Shown: piece after piece, positions 43,029 through 52,500 of the stretch
How the letters are laid out: each line of letters opens with the position of its first letter
Position numbering within the stretch: the first letter of the stretch is position 1
From: Pseudoruegeria sp039972875
GTDB taxonomy: Bacteria; Pseudomonadota; Alphaproteobacteria; Rhodobacterales; Rhodobacteraceae
Assembly (NCBI GenBank): GCA_039972875.1
Contig: JBDWMA010000019.1
Coordinates: 158,817 to 222,816, forward strand
Direction of reading: 5' to 3'
Length of the DNA: 64,000 nt
Notes under the pieces: generated by a model
Seen by the model: only the letters and a program-made list of their open reading frames with translations
What the model was told of the DNA's origin: nothing
The model's database searches: none
Translations under genes and position numbers: made by a program

Positions 43029-43727
43029 TCACAAGATTGGGCTCATGTGGCCACACAATTTATCGGCCTTTTCCGCCAAAGCGTTGGAGCGCGTTTCGAG
43101 CTCCAACCGCGCGACTTCGATCGCCTCCGGACTTGCTTTTTTGGGGATGGTGACGTCCAGAGGCTCACAGAGTAGGACCCCTTTATTATAGGCTTTGGGG
43201 ACGATCATTCCGTCCCATGTGTTCAACCGATAATATTTTTCAACTGAAAAACTAACCAAAAACACTTGTTTGCCAGTCATCCTTGACCAAATCAATGGGA
43301 CGGTTGAGGCCTGTCTTGCCGGACCGGAGGGCCCATCTATTGCAAACCCTACCGACATGCCGCGCTGGATGTTTTTGACGATTGCGCGTGTCAAGGCGAC
43401 TTGCGACGTATTGCGGCGTAACGGGACGGTTTCGAAATCAAATTCCTTTTGCACATATCCGGCCAGTTTTCCTGCCTTGGCGGAGGATGTGATTGAACAA
43501 ATTGGCGCTTCGTGCCGAGGTGGGAATAAAAACGGAGACATGACAAGTCGCTGATGGAGCAGGGCAGCAATGACTGGTTCGCCATTGGTGGTCAGGTCAT
43601 TTAGCGTCTCAAACCCATGGGATTCAAACGTCGATGTTCGCCAGACCCACCGGATATACCGCGCAAGTTGCCGAGCGACAAAACCATTGACCTTTGGGCT
43701 ATTGCTGATGCGTTTCCGAATGCTCAT
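43029..43727 (-). CDS. DUF374 / lysophospholipid acyltransferase-like protein
   Basis: 232 residues from ATG 43727, with AGGGG five bases upstream; a start at 43745 lacks a ribosome site. The family resembles LPLAT acyltransferases: IAALLHQRLVMSPFLF near residue 53 (His in an altered HxxxxD-like position), AKAGKLAGYVQKEFDFETVPL near residue 80, and VGFAIDGPSGPARQ near residue 127, equivalent to the PDGPRGP motif. Possible role in outer-membrane lipid or lipid A assembly. No signal peptide; cytoplasmic face of the inner membrane expected. Precise acyl substrate unknown. Confidence 0.8.
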   Translation of the reverse strand: MSIRKRISNSPKVNGFVARQLARYIRWVWRTSTFESHGFETLNDLTTNGEPVIAALLHQRLVMSPFLFPPRHEAPICSITSSAKAGKLAGYVQKEFDFETVPLRRNTSQVALTRAIVKNIQRGMSVGFAIDGPSGPARQASTVPLIWSRMTGKQVFLVSFSVEKYYRLNTWDGMIVPKAYNKGVLLCEPLDVTIPKKASPEAIEVARLELETRSNALAEKADKLCGHMSPIL

Positions 43728-44048
43728 CTCTGCCCCTTTTTTCATACTGTTCGATTATCTGGACGAGACTAAATTTTCAACCCGCATCACCGCCAGATTA
43801 GCGTTAGGCAATTTTGTTGATTTGATTACTCAATTTATGACTCCAATGAAGGCTTAGAACAGTAAAGTGATTTTGGTTTTCAATTATCTGGTGCTTGACC
43901 TGTTCACGGGATCCCTCAATCTGGCATTCAACGATGCTGTGTGGGGGAGTGTGGTCTGGAAATTCGAGAAAAATCGTCGGTTCATGCATTTCTTTTGGAA
44001 AGGGTACTTGATTCCCGACAACAGCCGTCGTACTCCATCGCTCGGCCT
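43728..44048. other. intergenic region between DUF374 gene and tRNA-Trp
   Basis: About 320 bases with no credible gene. It holds the promoter for the DUF374 gene and that for the tRNA. A candidate tRNA promoter is TTGATT (44008-44013), 17-base spacer, TACTCC (44031-44036), 12 bases before the tRNA; the -10 is poor. Directly before the tRNA, GGCCT (44044-44048) can pair with AGGCC after it (44124-44128), extending the precursor stem. Confidence 0.4.
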
Positions 44049-44124
44049 AGGGGTTTAGCTCAGTTGGTAGAGCATCGGTCTCCAAAACCGAGGGTCGTGG
44101 GTTCGAGTCCCTCAGCCCCTGCCA
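44049..44124 (+). tRNA. trnW: tRNA-Trp (anticodon CCA)
   Basis: 76 bases folding as a full cloverleaf: acceptor AGGGGTT with AGCCCCT, D-arm GCTC/GAGC, anticodon arm TCGGT/ACCGA with loop CTCCAAA (anticodon CCA), T-loop TTCGAGT, discriminator G and encoded CCA end (44122-44124). One T-T mismatch is present in the T-stem (GTGGG/CCCTC). tRNA-Trp beside secE-nusG is a conserved bacterial arrangement, although here one extra gene intervenes. Confidence 0.96.
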
Positions 44125-44169
44125 GGCCACGTGCGGAGGAAAGTTCTTTGATCGAAAAGGTGACATTCT

Positions 44170-45048
44170 TTGCCTGACCGTCTCAAAGTATTCCTCCACG
44201 TTGGCGCCCATAAGACGGCGTCTACTCATTTTCAGAAAATACTGGAAAATAGCGCGGATGCTCTGGCGCAAGCCGGGGTTCGCTATGTTGGCCCTTCTTT
44301 TTTAAGAAGTACGGGTCTGTCCCTGCGCAGATATCTTGGAATTAGTGAACGCGGATCGGCGCGGGCCAGTCAGGCCGCTATGGAAGAATTGGCCGGTGAC
44401 TGCCGGTGCGTTTTTTTATCTGAAGAAAACCTATTAGGGCACATGTATCAGGGGGACGGTTCTGAATTTGTCCCGCCATATCCCAAAGCTGATTTGCGAA
44501 TCGAGCAAATCGTCAATGGTTTGCCGAATTGTGACGTGAATTTATTGCTGTCTGTCCGTGATCCAGCGTCTTATTTTGTCTCAACCTATAGCCAAGCCTT
44601 GATGCGGGGGGACTATAGGCGATTTTCGGATTTCGCGTCTGATGTACGACCCGAAGAGATGGAATGGTCAAACCTGATCCGTCGGCTGCGCCTTATCCCG
44701 GATTTAAACGACCTATTTGTCTGGCGACACGAAGATTACCCTGCGGTATTGCCGAAAGTGTTCGGCCAAATTTCCAGTAATGTTCAGAAACCATCGTCAC
44801 TGCGCAAAAATAAAACTGTGCACGGGGGGTTGTCTCGTACAGCCGTGGCCGTTGCTTTGACGTGGGCAGAAGAGACGCCTGATGATTCCTCTTTGGGCAA
44901 AGTTGCGCGTCGATCTTTTCCTGTTGGGGATGCTCACCCCGCGTATTCGCCTTGGCCCCAAGAGATCGCTGAGGCAAGCGCACGGGCCTATGAGGATGAT
45001 TTGAACCTTATCGCGGACGAGAATGGCATCACATTGTTGCGCCCTTAA
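44170..45048 (+). CDS. sulfotransferase-like P-loop protein
   Basis: 292 residues, probably starting at TTG 44170 because no in-frame ATG precedes the first motif; AAAAGG is upstream but rather far. LKVFLHVGAHKTASTHFQ near residue 5 matches the 5'-phosphosulfate-binding loop of PAPS sulfotransferases, and LLLSVRDPASYFVSTYSQ near residue 134 the 3'-phosphate loop. The middle and C-terminal regions are less typical. May sulfate or otherwise modify surface glycans; this is inferred from the fold. It lies between tRNA-Trp and secE, which are usually adjacent, and may be an insertion. Confidence 0.72.
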   Translation: MPDRLKVFLHVGAHKTASTHFQKILENSADALAQAGVRYVGPSFLRSTGLSLRRYLGISERGSARASQAAMEELAGDCRCVFLSEENLLGHMYQGDGSEFVPPYPKADLRIEQIVNGLPNCDVNLLLSVRDPASYFVSTYSQALMRGDYRRFSDFASDVRPEEMEWSNLIRRLRLIPDLNDLFVWRHEDYPAVLPKVFGQISSNVQKPSSLRKNKTVHGGLSRTAVAVALTWAEETPDDSSLGKVARRSFPVGDAHPAYSPWPQEIAEASARAYEDDLNLIADENGITLLRP

Positions 45049-45140
45049 GGTGGTTCTTATCCTACTGCACGCGTATTTGACTTGAAAACTGTGCGCTTTG
45101 CCCGTATCTGCACCCTGTTCCGATAAAAGGCAGACAGACG

Positions 45141-45341
45141 ATGGCAACGAAGACCAACCCGCTCCAGTTTATTCAACAGGTCCGTGGCGAGATCGCAAAG
45201 GTCGTATGGCCCACGCGCAGAGAAGTCGCTTTGACCACTGTAATGGTGTTGATTATGGCCACTCTGACGGCGATTTTCTTTACGCTGGTTGACCTGACGA
45301 TCCGGACGGGTCTGCAGAGCCTACTTGGGATGTTTGGTTAA
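45141..45341 (+). CDS. secE: preprotein translocase subunit SecE
   Basis: 66-residue single-helix form of SecE. The amphipathic segment QFIQQVRGEIAKVVWPTRRE (residues 9-28) carries the conserved VxWPTRxE motif and is followed by one membrane helix (about 32-52). It clamps SecY in the translocon. Directly upstream of nusG as in most bacteria. Length is normal for alphaproteobacteria. Confidence 0.97.
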   Translation: MATKTNPLQFIQQVRGEIAKVVWPTRREVALTTVMVLIMATLTAIFFTLVDLTIRTGLQSLLGMFG

Positions 45342-45370
45342 GCGCCAAACACTTGTAATTCGGATGGCTA

Positions 45371-45432
45371 GGCTGTAATCAGCCCGAACCTTCCCGATGA
45401 TGGCGCGCTTCGATTCGAACGGCGCGCCGTTT
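45371..45432 (+). other. hairpins between secE and nusG
   Basis: GGCTG-TAAT-CAGCC (45371-45384) is a small hairpin, and GGCGCGC (45402-45408) pairs with GCGCGCC (45422-45428), followed by GTTTTA. The second looks like a weak terminator or attenuator between secE and nusG. Structures seen, function inferred. Confidence 0.4.
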
Positions 45433-45515
45433 TATATTGTGGATGCCGCGAAAATTTCGCGGAATTGGATTTTAAATTCGGGCGTTTGCCCGGTGATGCA
45501 AGGACGTAAGGCAAG

Positions 45516-46049
45516 ATGGCAAAGCGGTGGTATTCGGTGAGCGTACTCTCGAATTTCGAGAAAAAGATTGCCGAGCAAATCAAAGTCGCTGTTGAAGAAG
45601 CCGGCCTTGAGGCTGAAATCGAAGAAGTGATGGTCCCCACCGAAGAGGTGATCGAAGTGCGCCGTGGTAAAAAAGTAACCACAGAGCGCCGCTTTATGCC
45701 TGGATACGTGCTCGTCCGTATGGAAATGAGCGACCGTGGATATCACCTGATCAACTCTATGAACCGGGTTACCGGCTTTTTGGGCCCACAGGGGAAGCCA
45801 ATGCCGATGCGTGATGCTGAGGTAAATCAGATCCTCAACCGGGTCGAGGAGAACGCCGAAGCGCCACGGACTTTGATCCATTACGAAACTGGTGAAAAAG
45901 TAAGCGTCACAGAAGGTCCTTTCGAAGGCTTCGATGGGATGGTCGAGGAAGTGGACGAAGACAACCAGCGCCTGAAGGTGACTGTGTCAATCTTTGGTCG
46001 GGCTACCCCGGTCGAATTGGAATTCACACAGGTTTCGAAAGAAATCTGA
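45516..46049 (+). CDS. nusG: transcription termination/antitermination factor NusG
   Basis: 177 residues. The NGN domain starts KRWYSVSVLSNFEKKIAEQI, includes RRFMPGYVLVRMEM near residue 65, and GFLGPQGKPMPM near residue 90; the C-terminal KOW domain has GEKVSVTEGPFEGFDGMVEE near residue 128 and ends VELEFTQVSKE. Binds RNA polymerase, links it to Rho or to ribosomal S10. Complete and typical. Confidence 0.97.
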   Translation: MAKRWYSVSVLSNFEKKIAEQIKVAVEEAGLEAEIEEVMVPTEEVIEVRRGKKVTTERRFMPGYVLVRMEMSDRGYHLINSMNRVTGFLGPQGKPMPMRDAEVNQILNRVEENAEAPRTLIHYETGEKVSVTEGPFEGFDGMVEEVDEDNQRLKVTVSIFGRATPVELEFTQVSKEI

Positions 46050-46112
46050 GTGCTGCAAGCGTGGGAGGTTTCGGCAGGCGCGCCTGTTGAGCTGAACCAC
46101 ACAACAAAGAGT

Positions 46113-46137
46113 GTTCTGCTAACGCGTTAGTCAGAAC
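46113..46137 (+). promoter_or_regulatory. hairpin in rplK leader
   Basis: GTTCTG (46113-46118) pairs with CAGAAC (46132-46137), and CTAAC pairs with GTTAG inside, giving a long hairpin 20 bases before the rplK start. It may belong to the control region of the L11 operon, which in other bacteria is translationally repressed by L1; that link is inferred. Confidence 0.4.
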
Positions 46138-46157
46138 GTTGGATAAGGAGAGGCCTC

Positions 46158-46583
46158 ATGGCCAAGAAAATCGCTGGCACGATGAAATTGCAAGTGCCCG
46201 CCGGTAAAGCAAACCCTTCGCCGCCCGTAGGTCCGGCATTGGGTCAGCGCGGCATCAACATCATGGAATTCTGTAAAGCGTTTAACGCGAAAACACAGGA
46301 ACTCGAAGTTGGCGCCCCATGCCCAACCGTGATCACTTATTATCAGGATAAGTCCTTTACTATGGACATCAAGACGCCGCCTGCGTCTTACTTCCTGATC
46401 AAAGCTGCGAAGCTGAAATCTGGCGCTAAACTGCCAGGTCGTGAGACCGTCGGGTCCGTGACTTCCAAGCAGGTGCGTGAGATCGCCGAAGCGAAAATGA
46501 AAGACCTGAACGCAAACGACATCGATGCTGCTATGCAGATCATCCTTGGCTCCGCGCGTTCCATGGGCATTGAGGTGAAATAA
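46158..46583 (+). CDS. rplK: 50S ribosomal protein L11
   Basis: 141 residues. N-terminal GTMKLQVPAGKANPSPPVGP and LGQRGINIMEFCKAFNA are the classic L11 start, including the proline-rich hinge targeted by thiostrepton-type antibiotics. C-terminal domain with PGRETVGSVTSKQVREIA and IILGSARSMGIEV. Binds the GTPase-associated centre of 23S rRNA. Two bases separate it from rplA. Confidence 0.98.
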   Translation: MAKKIAGTMKLQVPAGKANPSPPVGPALGQRGINIMEFCKAFNAKTQELEVGAPCPTVITYYQDKSFTMDIKTPPASYFLIKAAKLKSGAKLPGRETVGSVTSKQVREIAEAKMKDLNANDIDAAMQIILGSARSMGIEVK

Positions 46584-46585
46584 TC

Positions 46586-47284
46586 ATGGCTAAGCTTGCA
46601 AAACGCACCAAAGCAGCCCGTGAAGCTTTCGCTGGCAAAAGCAATGAAACCGTCGAAGACGCCGTTGCGCTGGTTAAATCCAACGCGGTTGCCAAATTTG
46701 ATGAAACTGTCGAAATCGCATTGAACCTTGGTGTTGACCCGCGTCACGCTGACCAAATGGTTCGCGGTGTTATCTCATTGCCACACGGTACAGGTAAAAC
46801 TGTTCGTGTTGCTGTATTTGCCCGTGGCCCAAAAGCCGACGAAGCAAAAGCAGCTGGCGCAGATATCATCGGCGCAGAAGATCTGATGGAAATCGTTCAA
46901 GGCGGAACCATCGAATTTGATCGCTGCATCGCGACACCAGACATGATGCCAATCGTTGGTCGTCTGGGTAAAGTACTTGGCCCACGCAACCTGATGCCAA
47001 ACCCAAAAGTGGGTACGGTCACCATGGATGTTGCAGAAGCTGTGAAAAACGCCAAAGGCGGCGAAGTTCAATTCCGTGCTGAAAAAGCCGGTGTTGTACA
47101 CGCAGGTATCGGTAAGGCGTCTTTCTCCGAAGAGCAGCTGACACAAAACGTTCGCGCATTCGTAGAAGCTGTATCCAAAGCAAAGCCATCCGGCTCCAAA
47201 GGTCCTTACATGCAGAAGATCTCTCTGAGCTCCACAATGGGCCCAGGCGTGACTGTTTCTGTGGACAACGCGACCGGCAACTAA
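46586..47284 (+). CDS. rplA: 50S ribosomal protein L1
   Basis: 232 residues with L1 motifs FDETVEIALNLGVDPRHAD near residue 38, VRGVISLPHGTGKTVRVAVF, and the signature PDMMPIVGRLGKVLGPRNLM near residue 115, ending SSTMGPGVTVSVD. Binds the L1 stalk of 23S rRNA and probably its own operon mRNA. Followed by a strong terminator that ends the secE-nusG-rplKA unit. Confidence 0.98.
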   Translation: MAKLAKRTKAAREAFAGKSNETVEDAVALVKSNAVAKFDETVEIALNLGVDPRHADQMVRGVISLPHGTGKTVRVAVFARGPKADEAKAAGADIIGAEDLMEIVQGGTIEFDRCIATPDMMPIVGRLGKVLGPRNLMPNPKVGTVTMDVAEAVKNAKGGEVQFRAEKAGVVHAGIGKASFSEEQLTQNVRAFVEAVSKAKPSGSKGPYMQKISLSSTMGPGVTVSVDNATGN

Positions 47285-47304
47285 GCCTTTGCTTGTTGAA
47301 TTTG

Positions 47305-47333
47305 AAAAGGGGTGCCTTCGGGTGCCCCTTTTT
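47305..47333. terminator. bidirectional Rho-independent terminator after rplA
   Basis: AAAAGGGGTGCC (47305-47316), TTCG tetraloop, GGTGCCCCTTTT (47321-47332) and further T. Twelve pairs with two wobbles and an ultra-stable UUCG loop. A-run on the left gives T-run on the other strand, so it can serve both rplA and the convergent GNAT gene. Confidence 0.88.
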
Positions 47334-47348
47334 GCTTGGTGCGATTAC

Positions 47349-47855
47349 CTAAAGTGCCAGTCTCATATGAATGACACGTTCGTCATCGCCGCCAAAGGCA
47401 TTTGAGTCTGTGTAATACTCAAAGCCAAGGCTTTCATAAAGGGGCAGGGCCTCGACGTGTCGGTTTAGACCATCCAGCCAAAGTGTCTCATAGCCCAGGG
47501 CTCGCGCTTCGTCGATGATCGCCACACCAAGGGCGCGACCAAGGCCTAGCCCACGCGCGGTGTCGCGGACATACATTCTGTTTATTTCACCATCGTTTTC
47601 CCCGTGAGGGCGCAGCATCACCAACCCAACGGGTACATCGTCGATTGTTGCCAAAAGACATTCCCCAGCAGGTGGGAGGAAGAATGTGTTGAAATTGACC
47701 AATTGTCCGGCAACGTCTTGTTCCTCTAGGTAGGTATCGATGATTTCAAGCATATCGGTGTAACGAATGCGAAGGTGGTCAAAGAACTCCCAAACCAGCG
47801 CTCGAGCGATCTCAATGTCTTCGGTGCGTCGTGCTTTGATCACGGTCGGGGGCAT
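47349..47855 (-). CDS. GNAT-family N-acetyltransferase
   Basis: 168 residues from ATG 47855, preceded by AAGGAG at seven bases; a start at 47906 lacks this. GNAT core visible: IKARRTEDIEIARALVWEF at the N-terminus, ECLLATIDDVPVGLVMLRP near residue 70, the acetyl-CoA loop MYVRDTARGLGLGRALG near residue 98, and LPLYESLGFEYYTDSN near residue 138. The substrate is unknown. It is inverted relative to the ribosomal genes and sits between rplA and rplJ, splitting what is often one operon. Confidence 0.88.
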   Translation of the reverse strand: MPPTVIKARRTEDIEIARALVWEFFDHLRIRYTDMLEIIDTYLEEQDVAGQLVNFNTFFLPPAGECLLATIDDVPVGLVMLRPHGENDGEINRMYVRDTARGLGLGRALGVAIIDEARALGYETLWLDGLNRHVEALPLYESLGFEYYTDSNAFGGDDERVIHMRLAL

Positions 47856-48313
47856 AATATTCTCCTTCTCAAAGGGTGAAGGTAATGTGCAAAGGAAATT
47901 TTGCATAGATTGGGTAAGGGGAGGGCTTTTGTGGATGTCAGGAAAATAGCCGCGCCGAACGTCCCGTCAAAGTTAGCGGCGCGTGGACATATTTTTGCGT
48001 AGGTTCGGGGTTAGTAAATGAAATCATGTGTTAAATGTGACGGATCCCCTTGCGGAGTCCGGTATTTCACAATACATCCCGATCCTACATTCAGCGTTCG
48101 ATTCGTCGAGCGCTGTTTGTATTTCGTCCAAGACGGTGGGTGAGGCCTTGTCTCATAATTCCTGCCTGAGACGGGAAATGACAGAATTATGCCCAAGGTG
48201 ACCTCGGGTGGTTTTGGATTTGTCCCGTAAATTAAGGACTTAAACGCTTCTGACTTGTCGGAGGCACTAAACTGAGCCGAAGGGCGTGAGCCTTTCAATT
48301 TTGGAGTAACACT
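47856..48313 (+). promoter_or_regulatory. long leader region of rplJL
   Basis: About 450 bases without a gene before rplJ. GTCTCA (48150-48155) and TGAGAC (48167-48172) form a hairpin, and further structured sequence lies between 48240 and 48300. In many bacteria the rplJL leader binds the L10-L12 complex and gives translational autoregulation; such a structure plus the rplJ promoter is expected here. I could not pick the promoter with confidence. Confidence 0.45.
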
Positions 48314-48829
48314 GTGGATAGAGCACAAAAAGAGAAACTGGTCGATGAGCTCGGCCAAATCTTTGAAAGCTCTGGCGTTGTCGTGGTATCACACTACGAA
48401 GGCCTCACGGTTGCTGAGATGCAAGACCTGCGAGCGCGTATGCGCGTCGTTGGCGGGTCTGTACGCGTTGCCAAAAACAAGCTCGCCAAAATCGCTCTGG
48501 AAGGTCAGCCATGCGCAAGCATTGGTCCATTCCTTTCAGGCATGACTGTTCTGACTTATTCCGAAGATCCCGTCGCTGCTGCGAAGGTGTCTGAGGAGTT
48601 CTCCAAGGAAAACAAAAAGTTTGTGATCCTTGGCGGCGCTATGGGTGAGAATGCTCTTGATCGTGCTGGTGTTACAGCTGTGTCCAAGATGCCATCCCGC
48701 GAGGAGCTTATTGCTTCTATCGTTGGCTGCATTGGGGCACCTGCTTCCAACATCGCCGGTGCAATTGGCGCGCCTGCTTCGAACATCGCTGGTATCCTCT
48801 CCACTCTGGAGGAGCGGGAAGCCGCTTAG
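48314..48829 (+). CDS. rplJ: 50S ribosomal protein L10
   Basis: 171 residues starting at GTG 48314 with GGAG (48303-48306) upstream. N-terminal DRAQKEKLVDELGQIFESS and VVSHYEGLTVAEMQDLRARM match L10; the C-terminal helix that carries L7/L12 dimers follows two near-identical copies of GAPASNIAGA/I (residues about 142-165). Forms the base of the ribosomal stalk. The repeat is common in alphaproteobacterial L10. Confidence 0.96.
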   Translation: MDRAQKEKLVDELGQIFESSGVVVVSHYEGLTVAEMQDLRARMRVVGGSVRVAKNKLAKIALEGQPCASIGPFLSGMTVLTYSEDPVAAAKVSEEFSKENKKFVILGGAMGENALDRAGVTAVSKMPSREELIASIVGCIGAPASNIAGAIGAPASNIAGILSTLEEREAA

Positions 48830-48898
48830 CAACATGAGCCTGCGTAGGGTTGTAACCCTAAACGTTGGAACACATCTTAAACGAACGGAAACAGTATA

Positions 48899-49276
48899 AT
48901 GGCTGATCTGAAGAAACTTGCTGAAGAGATCGTTGGTCTGACCCTTCTCGAAGCACAAGAACTGAAAACTATTCTTAAAGACGAGTATGGCATCGAGCCT
49001 GCTGCTGGTGGCGCCGTAATGGTTGCTGGTGGTGCAGACGCCGGTGGCGCTTCTGAAGAAGAGCAAACTGAATTTGACGTAATCTTGAAAGCCGCTGGCG
49101 CTTCCAAAATCAACGTCATCAAAGAAGTTCGCGCTCTGACAGGCCTTGGTCTGAAAGAAGCGAAAACTCTTGTTGAAGCTGGCGGCAAAGCTGTCAAAGA
49201 AGGCGTCTCCAAAGAAGAAGCTGAAGAAGTTAAAGGCAAACTGGAAGCAGTTGGCGCCGAAGTCGAAGTCAAGTAA
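48899..49276 (+). CDS. rplL: 50S ribosomal protein L7/L12
   Basis: 125 residues. N-terminal dimerisation helix (ADLKKLAEEIVGLTLLEAQEL), an Ala/Gly-rich hinge (about 40-53) and the C-terminal factor-binding domain with EFDVILKAAGASKINVIKEV and GLGLKEAKTLVEAGGKAVKEG. Recruits translation GTPases to the ribosome. Complete and typical in length. Confidence 0.98.
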   Translation: MADLKKLAEEIVGLTLLEAQELKTILKDEYGIEPAAGGAVMVAGGADAGGASEEEQTEFDVILKAAGASKINVIKEVRALTGLGLKEAKTLVEAGGKAVKEGVSKEEAEEVKGKLEAVGAEVEVK

Positions 49277-49314
49277 TTGGCTGGGGCTTTGGCCTCATAT
49301 CGACACTAAAAATT

Positions 49315-49388
49315 GGCTGGATCCGAATATGTTCGGGTCCAGCCGAACCTGTCTTAGAAAGCGCTTGTCCCTCTGAGCTTTTTCTAAG
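49315..49388 (+). promoter_or_regulatory. rplL-rpoB intercistronic hairpins
   Basis: GGCTGGATCCGAA (49315-49327) pairs with TTCGGGTCCAGCC (49332-49344) over 13 positions with one wobble. A second stem joins CTTAGAAA (49353-49360) and TTTCTAAG (49381-49388). No T-run follows the first. In E. coli the same gap holds a partial terminator and an RNase III site that lower rpoBC relative to rplJL; an equivalent role is inferred. Confidence 0.6.
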
Positions 49389-49524
49389 GTGTGGTTCAAA
49401 GGTCGGGAGGATACCGGTGGGACGGTATCCATGAATTGTCCGAACCATTCCTGTTTCGTGTGCGGCGCGGCCTGTGGCCCCGACAGTTTCGTGCCCGCGA
49501 AGAGCAAAAAAGGTGACCACGCGC

Positions 49525-52500
49525 ATGGCTCAGACCTACCTTGGCCAAAAACGGCTACGTAAGTATTTTGGCAAGATCCGCGAAGTTCTGGAGATGCCGA
49601 ACCTCATTGAGGTTCAGAAATCTTCTTATGACTTGTTTCTGAAATCCGGCGATCAGCTTGAACCGCTTGACGGCGAAGGCATCAAAGGCGTTTTCCAATC
49701 GGTATTCCCGATCAAGGATTTCAATGAAACCGCGATTCTGGAATTCGTAAAATACGAACTGGAAAAGCCGAAGTACGATGTTGAGGAATGTCAGCAACGT
49801 GACATGACCTACAGTGCACCATTGAAGGTGACGCTGCGTCTGATCGTGTTTGATATCGACGAAGATACAGGCGCTAAGTCGGTTAAAGACATCAAAGAAC
49901 AAGACGTGTTCATGGGCGATATGCCTTTGATGACGCCGAACGGCACTTTTGTCGTGAACGGCACCGAGCGTGTGATCGTTTCTCAGATGCACCGGTCCCC
50001 TGGTGTGTTCTTTGATCACGACAAAGGTAAAACCCATTCCTCAGGTAAACTGCTGTTTGCTTGCCGCATTATCCCATACCGTGGCAGCTGGCTGGACTTT
50101 GAATTCGACGCAAAAGACATCGTCTTTGCTCGGATTGACCGTCGCCGTAAATTGCCTGTGACCACGCTGCTGTATGCGTTGGGTCTGGACCAAGAGGGCA
50201 TCATGGATGCCTATTACGATACCGTTAACTTCAAACTGGTGAAGAACAAGGGCTGGGCCACCAAGTTCTTCCCCGAGCGTGTTCGCGGGACTCGTCCTAC
50301 ATTTGATCTGATCGATGCTGGCACAGGCGAAGTGATTGCCGAAGCCGGTAAAAAAGTGACCCCACGTGCGGTAAAACTTTTGATCGACGAAGGCTCGGTT
50401 ACCGAACTGCTTATGCCGTTCGATCACATCGTAGGTAAATTTGTCTCTAAGGACATCATCAACGAAGAAAACGGCGCGATCTATGTTGAGGCTGGCGATG
50501 AGCTTACCCTTGAGCATGACAAAGATGGCGAGTTGATTGGTGGTTCTTTGAAGGAACTTATGGATGCGGGCATCACCGACATTCCAGTTCTGGACATCGA
50601 CAATATCAATGTTGGTCCTTACATTCGCAATACAATGTCCGCAGATAAAAACATGGGTCGCGACACAGCACTCATGGATATTTATCGCGTCATGCGTCCG
50701 GGTGAGCCACCCACCGTCGAAGCGGCTTCTGCGCTGTTTGACACATTGTTCTTTGATTCTGAGCGTTATGATCTTTCCGCGGTTGGCCGTGTGAAGATGA
50801 ACATGCGTCTGAATCTAGACGCCGAAGATACTATGCGTATCCTGCGTAAGGCTGACATCATTGCTTGTATCAAAGCGCTGGTTGAGCTGCGTGATGGCCG
50901 CGGCGACATCGATGATATTGACCACTTGGGCAACCGTCGTGTGCGCTCTGTTGGCGAATTGATGGAAAATCAATACCGCGTTGGTCTGCTGCGTATGGAA
51001 CGCGCAATCAAAGAGCGTATGTCTTCTGTCGAAATCGACACTGTTATGCCTCAGGATTTGATCAACGCGAAGCCGGCAGCCGCCGCTGTGCGTGAATTCT
51101 TTGGGTCCTCGCAGTTGTCTCAGTTTATGGACCAAACCAACCCATTGTCCGAAGTGACGCACAAGCGCCGCTTGTCTGCGCTTGGGCCTGGCGGTTTGAC
51201 CCGTGAACGTGCTGGCTTTGAGGTGCGTGACGTTCATCCAACTCACTATGGTCGGATGTGTCCAATTGAAACGCCTGAGGGTCCGAATATTGGTTTGATC
51301 AACTCGTTGGCGACCTATGCCCGCGTGAACAAATATGGCTTTATCGAAACACCATATCGTAAAGTGGTCGACGGCAAAGTGTCTGACGATGTGTCCTACA
51401 TGTCCGCGACCGAAGAAATGCGTCACACTGTGGCGCAGGCCAACGCGACTTTGGATGAAAACGGTTCGTTCGTGAACGATCTCGTCAACACCCGTCAATC
51501 CGGCGAATACACAATGAGCCCGCGTGAAAACGTTGACTTGATTGACGTATCGCCAAAACAGCTGGTGTCTGTAGCGGCCTCCTTGATCCCATTCCTTGAA
51601 AACGACGATGCGAACCGGGCCCTGATGGGTTCGAACATGATGCGTCAGGCTGTTCCACTGCTTCAGGCAGAGGCACCGCTCGTTGGGACGGGTATCGAAG
51701 AAGTTGTTGCCCGTGACTCCGGTGCGGCCATCATGGCCAAACGCGCTGGTGTGATTGACCAAGTGGATGCACAGCGTATCGTTGTCCGTGCGACAGCTGA
51801 TCTTGAGGTCGGTGATCCCGGCGTTGACATCTATTCCTTGCGCAAATTCCAACGTTCTAACCAAAACACCTGCATCAACCAGCGTCCGCTGGTGAAAGTA
51901 GGCGACACTGTAGGTAAGAACGAAGTGATTGCAGATGGCCCATCCACAGACATGGGTGAATTGGCTCTGGGTAAAAACGTGGTTGTCGCGTTTATGCCTT
52001 GGAATGGTTACAACTATGAGGACTCCATTCTGATCTCTGAGCGTATCGCGCGTGATGACGTGTTCACTTCGGTTCACATCGAAGAATTCGAAGTCGCCGC
52101 CCGTGATACAAAGCTTGGGCCTGAGGAAATCACACGCGACATTCCAAACGTCGGTGAAGAAGCTCTGCGCAACCTCGATGAGGCTGGCATTGTGTACATC
52201 GGTGCGGACGTTGAACCGGGTGACATTCTAGTTGGCAAAATCACACCAAAAGGCGAAAGCCCGATGACACCAGAAGAAAAGCTTCTGCGCGCCATCTTTG
52301 GTGAAAAAGCCTCTGACGTGCGGGATACATCCCTGCGTGTGAAACCAGGTGACTTTGGTACAATCGTAGAAGTTCGCGTATTTAACCGCCATGGTGTGGA
52401 AAAAGACGAACGTGCGCTGCAGATCGAACGTGAAGAAGTTGAACGTTTGGCCCGTGACCGAGACGACGAACTTGGTATTCTTGAACGCAACATCTATGCG

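Noticed and set aside
44040..44130. Integration site of a mobile element at tRNA-Trp
   Set aside because: No integrase gene and no second copy of the tRNA 3' end were found downstream.
50815..52077. 420-codon open frame antisense to rpoB
   Set aside because: Long but rich in His, Phe and Thr as expected for the complement of a biased coding gene; no domain or start signal. rpoB is certain here.
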